This document shows, one piece after another, positions 1-10,490 of a stretch of DNA of 64,000 nt. This stretch comes from Cytospora piceicola (lineage: Eukaryota > Ascomycota > Sordariomycetes > Diaporthales > Cytosporaceae): assembly GCA_023375675.1 (NCBI GenBank), contig JALQBC010000004.1, positions 1 to 64,000 on the forward strand. Reading direction: 5' to 3'. Below the pieces are notes generated by a model. The model had not been told where the DNA came from and ran no database searches. It was given only the letters and a program-made list of their open reading frames with translations. The translations under genes and the position numbers were made by a program. The first letter of the stretch is position 1, and each line of letters begins with the position of its first letter.

Positions 1-9
1 GAAAAATTT

Positions 10-105
10 ACTAACTAACTAACTAAGACTAAACCTCTATTGAAAGTGACTAAAGTTAGTTTAGTCTTAGTTAGTTTAGTTAGTTACTAAAGACTAAAGA
101 CTAAA
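10..105. repeat. ACTAA/TTAGT-rich simple repeat
   Basis: Short units of CTAA/ACTAA recur on the left and TTAGT/TTAGTTTAGT on the right of a short spacer, so the tract is partly an inverted repeat of itself. It looks like a low-complexity intergenic element. It is not a telomere array, since the unit is not TTAGGG. Confidence 0.6.
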
Positions 106-1739
106 TTTCCAACCCTGTCCAGCGTATTATCCATTTCACCTCGCCAATCAACAAGTCAGTACGGAACAAAACCAGCCCGAATCCATTACTGCAAGGACAC
201 TTGCTGCCCAAGTGGCCTGAAAGCCATATACAATCATCATTGCTGCCCTCTTCAGGCCAGACGGCGCCTGGAGCTTGGGCATGCCGTCCAGTATTATGGA
301 ATTTGTGTAGTGGCCCTTCTCTGGTGAAAACTGGTACCGTAGAGGCTGAATTTCCTGAGTATACACGCACTTGTACGTGGATTGGGATAACCATCTGGCG
401 ATTCAAATCGTACCCTTTCCATTTGATATGTCTGCAGTCTGTACTTACGACAGAATGTCAAAACCGAAAGCTAGAACTAGGTTATCCCGGTCAAAAACGA
501 AATGGAATTGCACATAGTTAGTCCAGGTGTCCCAAAGCACGATCAACTGTAATGAGTACGTACTGACTTAGTACCTACCTAAGTACTCTGCAAGACAAAG
601 CGCTTCCTTCAGCGAAGCAACCAAAGCCATTCGTGGGGTCCACTGGTAAAGGGAATCAAACGGCGACCAAGTACTAGCAAGCAGGATAGGAACCGTGATG
701 TCCAATAAATTTACCAAAGTTAGGTCCTAAATGACGAATGAAAGCAAACGATAATATTTATATTTAACCAGCTCACCTTGGCTTGAAAGCTCGCCCCTAG
801 AACTTCAAAACGTTTGTAGGTCACAGAACTCTACTAAATATAAAAGTAGAACCGGAAGATGTGCTTGATTTACTACTAGGTTATTCGACCTGTCTAGGTA
901 ATGAATAAGTCGTTCTTGGACTAGATCTAACATTTGATTTCTAAAACTCTCCTTAACTTGACAATTAGTTTTAAAGCAATGTTCGGACTTACTGCGACGT
1001 ATCAAAATTATTCTGGACATAGAAGCTTGTCCCGGGGACCTCCTCGATGTGTCACTGGGTAGTTAAAATCTGGCGGACTCAACGCCTTGAAGTTTACCTT
1101 AGGGTACTGTCGCAACCTTAAAATTGCTTCGCTATTAGGTATTTAGGGTCTAGATATCTGTGAGGAGACGCTTGAAGTCCAGGATGCAGTGCCTACTAAT
1201 GTACAATATTAGTTAAAACACCCTTGGAACATGCAGTAAGATCCTTTTCCAGCTTCTGTGCTTAGGTCCTATATAAAACCATCCTTTCCAGAACCTAGGC
1301 CGCATGGTCCTGGGTCTGCTTATTGGGATACCCTCAATGCCCCCCCCCCCTCTACTAGTTCTCATGGACCCGATCAGGGACTTTGTTCAAGCTTCGATGC
1401 TGCCGAACATGTGGAACTGGCCGCTTCGCGGCACGGTGCCCTTGAGCTGCCCCTAAGTAGTGTCGACCACCCCCGTCCCAGACCAAGTTATAAGTGTCTT
1501 GGAGCCACTGGTCGTTGTCACATGCCATCACCATGGAATAAATATGCAGCTCGGTTGTGCTTCAAACAGTCCAATCAGTTCAGCCTAAAGATCAGACTGG
1601 CTATAAGTAGATACTTAGGTACTTAGCCCCTTCACAGCTTCCTTCACTAAATCTTTTGTCTTCTACTAACCTCGCTATATCCACCGACAACATTGAAACA
1701 ATCCACAGACAACTTTCATCATCAATTCAAGAAGACATT
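106..1739. other. Left-end gene-poor stretch
   Basis: No convincing gene. Open frames here are short and lack spliceable partners. The stretch holds CTTAGTACCTACCTAAGTACT-like palindromes near 565-585 and 1605-1625 and a run of 11 C at about 1340-1350. The last part serves as the 5' region of the gene starting at 1740. Confidence 0.5.
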
Positions 1740-2729
1740 ATGTCTTGGCCACCTAATATCGGGGGTATTACCTGCGATCCTGACCCTGAGGTTTACTGGA
1801 TATCTGTCAAATACCACGACCTTCCCGAGCATCTTCAGGCTCTCGCCAGGTCCCAGCGGTCGGCCCTAGATCTTCAGATTGATTACTCGAACCTCCAAGC
1901 TTTAGTCAATGCCCCTGCGTTTGACACCTATGACGGCGACGCTTCAGCCGATGGTCTTGGTTCTGGCCCTCAGCAGTTAGCCCCAGACTCTGGCACCCAA
2001 CACGTTGAACATTCAGGCACTCTTGATCAACCAAGCACGTCGCGTGTCATCTATGATGGCAAGGTAGAGGATGACTGCAGGAAGAACCCCAACATGCAAT
2101 TGTTTCTCCAGCGCCACCCGAGTCCAACTATGCAGGAAAAGGCGATTCGGAGAGATGCGATCGCTAGACACACACTCGGCGAGTTCTACCAACAACACAG
2201 CCAGGACTCCTACGATGTAATTGAGAAGAGGGCCAACATGACCCAAGACCTCAATGCCCGGGCTCAAGAACTTGGCGGCGGGTAAGGTCCCCAAACACGC
2301 ACTTCTCTCTTTCCCTCCATCAAGACTGTTGAATAGTCACTGATGATACAAGCAGCTCTCAGTGGGTAAAACCCAGGCGCAATGAGAACGGCAGGCTGCA
2401 CCGCCAAATCTACTGTCGTACTTGCAATGGGTGGTTCCACGACTGGAGGGCCATACACGTCAAGAACAGGCACATGCAAGACCCCGACAATGACAAGGAA
2501 ATGCTGCTCATCTGTCCGAAAACCCTCTTGGGTTTGCGTTCGCCCTCGCGCAAAGAGTCATGTGAGTATTTCGCCTCCTCATAAGTGCAATCTCATGGTC
2601 TTGTCAAGTGATGGGGAACTCTGGCTGACTCTTGGATAATACACATGTGCAGTCGAGGATATTGTGGAGGCCCACCTCCGTGCATGTGGTGAGCCTCACC
2701 AGCCTCCCAACCTAGAACATAGCACTTGA
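1740..2729 (+). CDS. Unnamed 274-aa protein with a degenerate C2H2-like zinc finger
   Basis: Three exons, 1740-2281, 2356-2561 and 2653-2729, give 274 aa. Donors GTAAGG and GTGAGT, CAG acceptors and a CTGAC branch site in intron 2 all keep frame. The ATG at 1740 is the first in the frame. I do not recognise the family. The first 180 residues are acidic and polar with no motif. Exon 2 encodes CRTCNGWFHDW followed by HVKNRH, spaced C-x2-C-x10-H-x4-H, close to a C2H2 finger. A second set (LLICP, then EAHLRAC) could be a degenerate second finger. A nucleic-acid-binding role is only an inference. The precise splicing of three exons argues that the gene is real. Confidence 0.6.
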
Positions 2730-3438
2730 GCAGAGTCGCGCGGAAGAAAAACATGAGGAGGTATCAGCACTTGGTCCTTCATTTGGAGGAAATTCGTGGG
2801 CTGGGGATGAGCAAATTCATTCGCGGTAGCCTAGTAGCAAGTCTACCAATGAAATATGATTTCTGAAGAATACAAAAGCATCTAATGCCTCTATTGAGTA
2901 ACGAGGAAAGCGCCCGCCCCGCTTGAAAGGAAGTAAAGAACCTCATCAAGTTTGCCGTATTTCCACTTGACGTATACAGATTTCGGTGTTGGCTAATAGT
3001 CCTCCTCCCACTGACTTCAGTCATCGTAGTAGAATGAAAGAAGAGACCTCTGATCTGTAAATGGAATCGAAACATCGAACATACCCTTTATGTTGGGTTG
3101 GACGTGACCTTTCACTTCCTCATCTCTGATGGCTCGGGATTGCGGGCCGGGCCGGGCCGAAGATCTGATCTGAATAGGGTTAGGGTCAGACAGGTCAGTA
3201 CAGTATCCAAACCCCGGGGCGTGTTCTTAAAACAAGCCCACCCCACAATGAGGGGCCAAGAGCTTACTGGAACATCTGAAGCTCAGGCTGGTTGACGACA
3301 TCTCGCAAGACGTTTCTCACGAGCCTCCTCCCAAGACACAGCCCCTTCAAACCCCCTCTCAACTCGTACCCACCTCACCCAACCGTCAACAGTCCGCTGT
3401 AGCCTACCGAAAACCGATACCTAGCCATAAAACCAACC
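2730..3438. other. Intergenic region, probable GET4 promoter
   Basis: No gene seen. It carries a GGGCCGGGCCGGGCCG run near 3145-3160 and a TAGGGTTAGGG telomere-like motif near 3175-3187, about 255 bp before the GET4 start. The 100 bp before the ATG is C-rich, a common leader composition in these fungi. Confidence 0.5.
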
Positions 3439-4611
3439 ATGGCGACCTCCAAAGCCGACAAGATCGAAAAGATCATCGCCCGACTGCAGTCCCGCATCGG
3501 CGAGGGCCAATACTACGAAGCGCAGCAGCAGACGCGCGTGGTCGCAGCGCGCTACATCAAGGCGGCCAACTGGGGCGCCGCGATCGACATCCTGTACAGT
3601 GTCTCGCAGTCTCTCCTCAAGGCCGGCCAGGGTGGCAGCGGTGGCGACCTCAGCGTGCTACTGGTCGACGTGTACAAGCAGGCCGAGCTGAAACCGGATG
3701 CCACCTCCAGGGGCAGGCTGTTGACGTGCCTGAGGCTGTTTGACGTAGAGGAGCCCACCAGGAAGAAGTTCATCGGGGAGATGATTGCGTGAGTCTACCA
3801 CTGCTGCTTGCCTACCTGTCTCTTGCTTCCTTCCCTCTTCCTCAAGTGCCTTGCCCCCTTCTCTCACGGGCCTCCACTGCTTCTCAAAGAAAAGTACACA
3901 GCGATAGTGAGAAGGAGGAGAAAGAATTGTTTTACTGACGCACGCTACGAAAACAGCTGGTCCTCCAAGTACGGCGACTACCCCGCAGGCGACCCAGAGC
4001 TGCACCACGTCGCAGGCAGCCTGTACGCCGCGGAACACGAGACGCAGGAGGCGGAGCGGCACCTGGTCCTGGGCACGCGCGACTCGGCCGAGATCCTGTC
4101 GCGCATGGAGTACGAGTGGTACAAGGAGGACGACTCGCACACGGCGGCGCTGTACTGCGCCCGCGCCGTGCTCCCCTACCTCCTCGTCGCCAACGTGCGC
4201 GCCGCCAACACCTCGTACGGCGTCTTCACCTCGGCCCTGAGCGGGGAGAAGGGCGCGGGCCTGGGCGTCCAGGACGTCGGCTCCGGCAGTGCGGACCTCA
4301 GGATCTTCCCCTCGCTGCCGCTGCTGAACTTCCTGGGCATGTTGCTGTTGGCTGTGCAGAAGGGCACGCCGGACCTGTTCAAGCAGCTGCAGAGCAAGTA
4401 CGCATCGCACATCGCCGAGGTCGGGGCGTGGGATGAGGCGCTGGAGATGATTGCCGAGATGTACTTTGGCATCCAGAGGCCGAGGCAGAGCAACCCTCTG
4501 TTTGACATGATGGGCAGCCTGTTCGGTGGTGGTATGCCTGGTGGTGGCGCTGGTGCAAGGAAGCCCCCCGTCAGACGTGTTGAGGCACCAAGCGCTGAGG
4601 GACTCGATTAA
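3439..4611 (+). CDS. get4: GET4-like tail-anchored protein targeting factor
   Basis: Exons 3439-3788 and 3957-4611 give 334 aa, the usual length for Get4. In the family, Get4 pairs with Get5 and hands tail-anchored membrane proteins from Sgt2 to the Get3 ATPase in the cytosol. The sequence is an all-helical repeat protein with no signal peptide. Visible family features are the N-terminal helix pair with ARYIKAANWGAAIDIL, the block MEYEWYKEDD and the C-terminal stretch EMIAEMYFGIQRP. It ends in a Gly/Met-rich tail and a basic patch. The intron has a GTGAGT donor and a TACTGAC branch site. It converges on the next gene with only 127 bp between stop codons. Confidence 0.9.
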
Positions 4612-4738
4612 GATGGCTGTGGAAACCTAGGTTTCCGTGACTATCGCTCTGGTGATGATAATTGATACACACTATACCCACAGATAGCATAGACGAGAGA
4701 TCAAGGCAGGAGCAATTTGCCAAACCCCATCTGTTCTG

Positions 4739-5523
4739 CTATACCAACCGTGGCTCATCCTCTTTCTCATACATCCAGTTATCCTCGGCCAACGCTGCGA
4801 CCTTGGCCCTGAGACTCGCCTTGATTGCTTCCAGTAATTCTAGTTTTGCCCAATGTAAGCAGGTGGACGCAAGCAGTAATGATCGTGCGCGCTGTGATAC
4901 TGACCTTCTGGCTGAGCCGGAACACTGTTTTGATTAATTTGATGGTGCTTGACAGCATCAGCAAGTCTCTGCCGCTCTTCTGTAAGAATCACAATAATCG
5001 CACTCATCAGCTTCCATTCCGATTAATTGAAAATGATGAAGGGGAGGAAATAACAAACACACGCACTTTCGTTTTCCTGCCTCATATCCAGCACAATCTC
5101 GTCCGGGTCGTCCACCACCAGCGCGGGCGGCTCATCCAGCTCGACATCCCCGTTCTTGTCACGGACGACGATGTCAGACGATGCCGACTCGTCCTCCTCG
5201 ACCTCCATCCCAGCCAACCCTACGTACTGGCCATCGAGCCGCCCTGGGCCCGTCTCGTTGGGGCCTGCCCCTGTCGGCCGCCTCGTGAGCTGGCCCTGGA
5301 AGAGATTGCGGCGGACGCTCGCGTTGTTGATGTTATTGCTGTGATTGCTAGGGGCGGGTCCTGGTGCTGCGGCAGTGGTGGTGTTGGAGAGTTTGCTTGG
5401 CTCCTGTGGTTGATGGTTTGTGGCGGCGTGTAGTGGCACGCTTGAGTATGAAACGGTCGCGGCTGCTGAGGCGTGGCGCCGACCGAAGACGGTTTGGCGG
5501 GGGTGGCCGTATCGGTCGCCCAT
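4739..5523 (-). CDS. Conserved-looking acidic protein of unknown function, 210 aa
   Basis: Exons on the minus strand: 5523-5067, 4979-4905 and 4839-4739, for 210 aa. All junctions are GT-AG and stay in frame. I do not recognise the family. Residues 1-90 are low complexity (Ala, Asn, Pro) with a basic RRNLFQGQLTRRP patch near 70-82. The middle is strongly acidic (VVDDPDEIVLDMRQENE). Exons 2-3 encode an amphipathic charged helix (KERQRLADAVKHHQ, then LLEAIKASLRAKVAALAEDN) likely to form a coiled coil. There is no signal peptide or membrane segment. The layout suggests a small subunit of a larger complex, but that is inference. Confidence 0.7.
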
Positions 5524-5970
5524 TGTAATATGAGGGATGAGGATATGGATAATTCACTTATAAAAGGTTGATCATTAGGGATTATGGGAAGGAAATGTTG
5601 GGGAAAAAGAAGGTATTTGTGATGATGTTAGCAGCGGCTTATTGAGTGAGGCGCATTCCCAGGGTAGCGCCTATGAGTACAAATCCTAGCGCTTCTGTGG
5701 CTCACTTGACAGGCCTCACCTTCCCGTGTCTCAAGCCACTTGAGCCCTGCCAACATTCCAGAATGGAAGCACAGCAGGCTTTGCTGGCGAGCAACGATAT
5801 CACTTGAAAGTTTCATACTGTATCTACAAAGTAATTCTGCTCTCGTTTTACGGAAATGAAGACGGGAGCCGCATACGAAGACACTTACCTAGGCTTTGGG
5901 AAATTTCCATCTCTAACTACATCTGATACACGATATCATGACAAAATTCAAAAACAAGCAAAAAGAAACA
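5524..5970. other. Intergenic
   Basis: 5' side of the 210-aa minus-strand gene and 3' flank of the 5S gene. No coding signal seen. Confidence 0.5.
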
Positions 5971-6089
5971 ACATGCAACAGCCAGGATTCGCTGGTCGTC
6001 ACCGACCCAACTACTAATTGGCCTCTCACAAGCTTGACTAAGGGAGAGCGGACGGGATCCCGTATTTTCTTGTGGATATGGTCGCATGT
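5971..6089 (-). rRNA. 5S ribosomal RNA
   Basis: Read on the minus strand, the 119 bases begin ACATGCGACC, contain GGGATCCCGTCCGCTCTCCC and AGTAGTTGGGTCGGTGACGA, and end GCATGT. These are the signature blocks of filamentous-ascomycete 5S rRNA, including the internal RNA polymerase III control region. The ends pair as ACATGC/GCATGT. Relative to the second copy in the window (ACATAC/GTATGT) this is a compensated base-pair change, so the stem is kept. The gene stands alone, as expected where 5S genes are dispersed. T-rich sequence follows the 3' end. Confidence 0.9.
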
Positions 6090-6697
6090 GGAAGTATTGG
6101 GAGAGTGTGTGCTGATATAGCATGGGAGGTATTTGTTGAGGTAGAGGAAAGTGGTGGATGAGAAGCCGGGGTGGGCGGGGTCCCCCGTCGCTCGATACCT
6201 AGGAACATCATGGCCTGGTTTCCAGGTATCTATTCATTTGCGTATATGTCTTTTCGAAGCTGGTCGAGTCAAAGGTTGCAGGGTAAGACTCCTCCATCCT
6301 ACCGGGCTTACTGGCCGGCCCAGGAGCATGGTTCTGCTGCCATGTTTTTGACTGACGGTTCTCGTATGGACTACACTATCTTCCTGGGTATCTGTCTCAC
6401 GGGCACCCGAGTTCATCAGATTGAATCACTAGAACATCAGTTATAAAATGGCGACGCATTGCGCAATCGAGTCTGATTGATTACCATGAATAATTACCAG
6501 AAAAGGAGTACGTGGAGGAACTTAGGATACGCGAACTAGAGGTCATCAACCACAGGACAACCGACCATCCATCACCTCAGCCTGTCTGATTATGGTATGC
6601 GATACCCGGGTACCAACGCATGATCAGATGTCTCCCATGACGTTACAAGTGCCGTGAAAGGGAGACAAAAAAATGAAGCAATGCCAAAACCCCTAAA
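6090..6697. other. Intergenic
   Basis: No gene seen between the 5S 5' end and the catalase stop. It contains repeated CCTAGGNA and GGTACC fragments but no tRNA-like fold that I could recognise. Confidence 0.5.
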
Positions 6698-8864
6698 TCA
6701 GAAGTGGCGGGAGATAAGTCCAGCATTGGGAGCACAACGGTCCAAGCTGCAGGGCAGGTCCTCATTCTTGTCTAAAGCAGTTCGGGCGCTGCGGGGCTGG
6801 AAGGGCAGCGAGAGCTTCTCGAACTGCTTCTCGACCTTCTTCAACTCGAGCTTGTCGGCCTCCTGCTCGGTGGCCAGTCGGATCTTGCGGCCGAGGACCT
6901 GGTGGACGCGGCCGAAGAGGGCTGTGAGTGTGGATGAATGTTAGCCCTGTTTGTTCTGGCAGGAGGGGAGAAAGGAGAACAAGACAGAAGGAGGGTGTGC
7001 GGGTGCAAATCGGGCTGGGTATAATCCAAAGAGAAGAACGGAGAAGAGGGCAGCATACAGTAAGTCTTCTCACGAACGTCAGGAAGAGCCGGAGCAAGAT
7101 GCTCAGCGATGTTGCTGACAAGGTTATCCTGCTGGCCAGGCTCCTTGGCCAAGATTTGCTCCCAGAACTCGCGGGGTTGCGAAAAGTCATCCTCCGTCAC
7201 CTTAGTCTCGAAGTTAACCACGGGTCCGCTCCAATTCTCCTCGGTGGAAGCCGCGTACTGGGGCGCGGTAGAGAGGTACTGGAAGCTGGATGGGTAGTAA
7301 GGTGCAGTACCGCCCAAGCCCTCGGAGTTGAGCGCGCCGTCGCGACGCAGGGGGTTGAAGCTGTTCTTGGGACGGTTAACGGGCAGCTGGATGAAGTTGG
7401 CGCCAAGGCGGTAGCGCTGGGCGTCCTGGTATGCGAAAGCCCGGAGCTGGAGAACTGCCAGAGTCTGTCAGCGACATGTAAATGGATGGTAGATACTTCT
7501 GGGTGGCATGTAATAACCTGGATCAGGGGTAAGGGCCCAACCTGGGACCACATTGGCAGGACTGAATGCAACCTGCTCAGCCTCGGCGAAGTTGTCTCCC
7601 ACATTCTTGTTCAGCACGATGCGACCAAAGGGACGGTAGGGGAAGTCCTTGGAGGGCAGAGTTTTGGTGGGATCGAAGATGTTGACGGGGTAGTTCTCGG
7701 CAATATCGGGGCTGATGATCTGACCATAGACGTCCCAGGAGGGGAATTTTCCAGCCTCTATGTCGTCATGCAAAGAACGGGTCATGTAGTCAGGGTCCTC
7801 TCCGGCAAGCTTCTTGGCCTCAGCGGCAGCAAGGTACTGGTTGCCCTGGTTCGACTTGATGTGGAGCTTGACATACGAGAATGTTCCATCCTGTTTAGAT
7901 GACGTGCGTTAGATCTTGTACCACTAGGAGTCAATCAATACATGGAATGTTTGTGGTGTTGTCTTACAGCCTTTGTGAAACGGTAGGTATTGACGGAGAA
8001 AATGTCCGCATGCTGGAAGTCAACAGGGGTAGACCGGTCGCTGAACAAGAACATGAGGAAGTGCATGGCCTCGGGGTTGTTGTTGAAGTAGCTGGACTTC
8101 TTGTCAATGATTTTGTCCTGGAAATATCCTGACGAATGACAGGAAACTTACTCCCAAAACATGGTGTGGTCAGGCAGGCCACTCTGGGGGTTCTTCTTGG
8201 TCGCATGGACGAAAGAGGGGAACTTGGCGCCGTCGCGGATCGAGAACACAGGCTTTAAGCATGATTAGTCTTGGAATTCCACAGCAGGCATCGTGTGATG
8301 GCTCACCTGGCTCAGGAAGGCCCAGTCGAGGTTTCCCTCGGGAGTGTACAGCTTGAAAGCAAATCCTCTAACGTCGCGAATTGTCTCAGGGGATCCCTTC
8401 TCGCCAGTGGTAGTCGAGAAACGGGCGAAAAGCGGAGTGCGTTTTCCGACACGATCCAGGAACTCGGCAGAAGTAACGTCGGTCATGTCTCGGGTGACCT
8501 CGAAGTAGCCATAGGCACCACAGCCTCGGGCGTGGACGACGCTATGTTCAGAGTTAACACTAATCCACTGGGATTTCTGGAGATTGATAGAGCACTCACC
8601 GCTCTGGAACACGCTCACGGTCCAGGGACTGGATCATCTCGATCAGGTTAACATCCTGAAGAAGGAGAGTTCCACGAAGCTGGTTGCCGATTCTCTGACT
8701 GGCGTTTGGGTTCAGGATAGGTGCACCTGAAAGATCGTAAGCTGGGGCTCCAAAGTCAGACCAAAGTGCTGGAACGGCTTACCATTCATGGTAGTCATGT
8801 AATTGACTCTATTTCCATCACGGTCCACGTCGACCCTACCTTGATTGATAGTAGTGAACGTCAT
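6698..8864 (-). CDS. Divergent small-subunit-type catalase
   Basis: Eight exons (8864-8783, 8726-8600, 8541-8307, 8252-8152, 8091-7968, 7890-7518, 7454-7059, 6921-6698) give 553 aa. Family order is intact: the distal-His block [69 protein letters not shown], and the proximal haem-Tyr block [14 protein letters not shown]. The segment that is normally NNTPVFF reads LSQPVFS, so the catalytic Asn is missing; DTHR is DAQR. H2O2 dismutation is therefore uncertain. There is no signal peptide. The tail SRHF resembles a peroxisomal PTS1 but is not canonical. It could be a haem peroxidase or another catalase-related enzyme. Confidence 0.85.
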
Positions 8865-10490
8865 CGTGTGAAATTCCTGTTCACGTCAGTGTGAAATGGT
8901 TGTCCTTTGTGCGTATAGAGGGATGGCTTTTCCTGCGGCGTTGTTGTAGACAAGAAGTAGGCCAAGGGACGCTTACAGCGTTGTTATTTTGTTTGTGGGG
9001 CAAGTTGTATTACTGGAGGTATGCTTGGGATTAAATAGTTCAGTCCTGGAACAGAACCTGCCCTGTCATTACACCCCCCGTGTCTTCGCTTTCCCTTCTG
9101 GTTAGCGCTACCCTTAACTCCAGATAATAGACTTAGAATGAGAAAGCACAGTCACATAAAGAGGACTCAATAGCAGACAAGGCAGGAACTTATAGAACCT
9201 CGGCAATACAAATGCGGGTATATTGAGTGCATTGGCTCGCTTAAGCCACATGCCTTCCAGAAAGGTTGACAGCAAATTCGTCATCTGTAAGGGGTAGGAA
9301 GGAACTCCTCCAGGCTTTTAATTTACTTGCCTCCTTTTCGGGAAGTATTCCAAAGTCGGGGCCTTCGCATAAAGAGCGATGGTAGCCCACAGGTGTACAT
9401 CAGGTTTGGTGTAGCAGTCGTGGACCGTTCCTGTCAAAGTCTAGATAGAACAGTGTTGCAAAAATAACAGGCGCAGAAGTATTAGATCACTTAGTCGGCT
9501 ACGTACAGAAGCCGCGCAGAATCTAGACATGATCGGGTTGGAAGTTTCACAAACACGATCAGGGCCTGAGAGTTAAAGGAGAACGGCATAATCTGGGTTG
9601 CCACAGGATGTGTAACGTGAAACGATTTCTTGAGAGTATTCTCTGCAGCAGGTCTCGCTTGCTTCAAATCTGTTGGATGTTGGAATATCAAAGCACCCAA
9701 TACGAAATAAGACAAAGGCAAGAAGGGCAGGTGAGTGCCGCTGGACGCGGTTCGCGTTGTGGAAGAGATACTCTGGGACTCGACAGCATTACGACGACCA
9801 ATTTGCCCTACCACTTGGGGATGGGTTGTCCAACAGTAATACAATTGGTATGCTTCTATATAACAAGCATATTAGGAGCGGGGGCGGGGCATGAAACCGA
9901 GTTCCAGCACTACATGTGATCAAGGAGCTCTGGTGATAGAGTACAGGCCAAAGCTATGACTGCCCATATGTTTTTACAGCCTCATGCACACTGAACATAC
10001 TGCCGTGGTGTACCTAAATCAAGATTGACCATGGAAACCGTGTTAAATAGAAGAAACATCAAAAGGAACAGGAAGTAAAGAGGCAGTGCTTGGTACCTAA
10101 GTAGAGAGGTGAAGGAGGCAAGTATAATTGGGTACTTAGGTACTTGGAGTTGGACGATGGTCGTCAAACAGCTGACTAATCCGACGCGCGCCCTTTGCCA
10201 GCTTCCTTACGTAACCCCCAAAAGTCACTTCAAAAAGTTCCGTGTCCCCTGTTAAATTGAGTGAGTGGGTCCGAACGCGGTTCACGTCACAACCTCTATT
10301 GAACGCGTTGGCCGCTTTTAGAAGTCGACATTTAAACACAACAACAACTTCTCCAGAGATAACTCGAACATACTGTCCAAACGACTGTTATTTCGGTCAC
10401 TGGATCTACAGACCTTGAATCTCTCACGAGGAACTAATTTAGTCACTCTATTCTCCGTCGTAATCTCCTAGCTGGGAATTGTCTGTCACT
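8865..10490. other. Divergent intergenic region, catalase and POL3 promoters
   Basis: 1.6 kb with no supportable gene. An open frame on the minus strand at 9491-9844 has no ATG start and no family match. A GTACCTAAGTAG/GGTACTTAGGTAC pair lies near 10093-10145. Confidence 0.5.

Noticed and set aside
1258..1626. 122-aa plus-strand open frame
   Set aside because: Crosses an 11-C run, has no ATG at its start and no splice-supported continuation.
8121..8152. Short 34-bp intron in the catalase (acceptor TTCCAG at 8118)
   Set aside because: It gives the wrong frame; the acceptor 26 bp further restores the family sequence MFWDYF.
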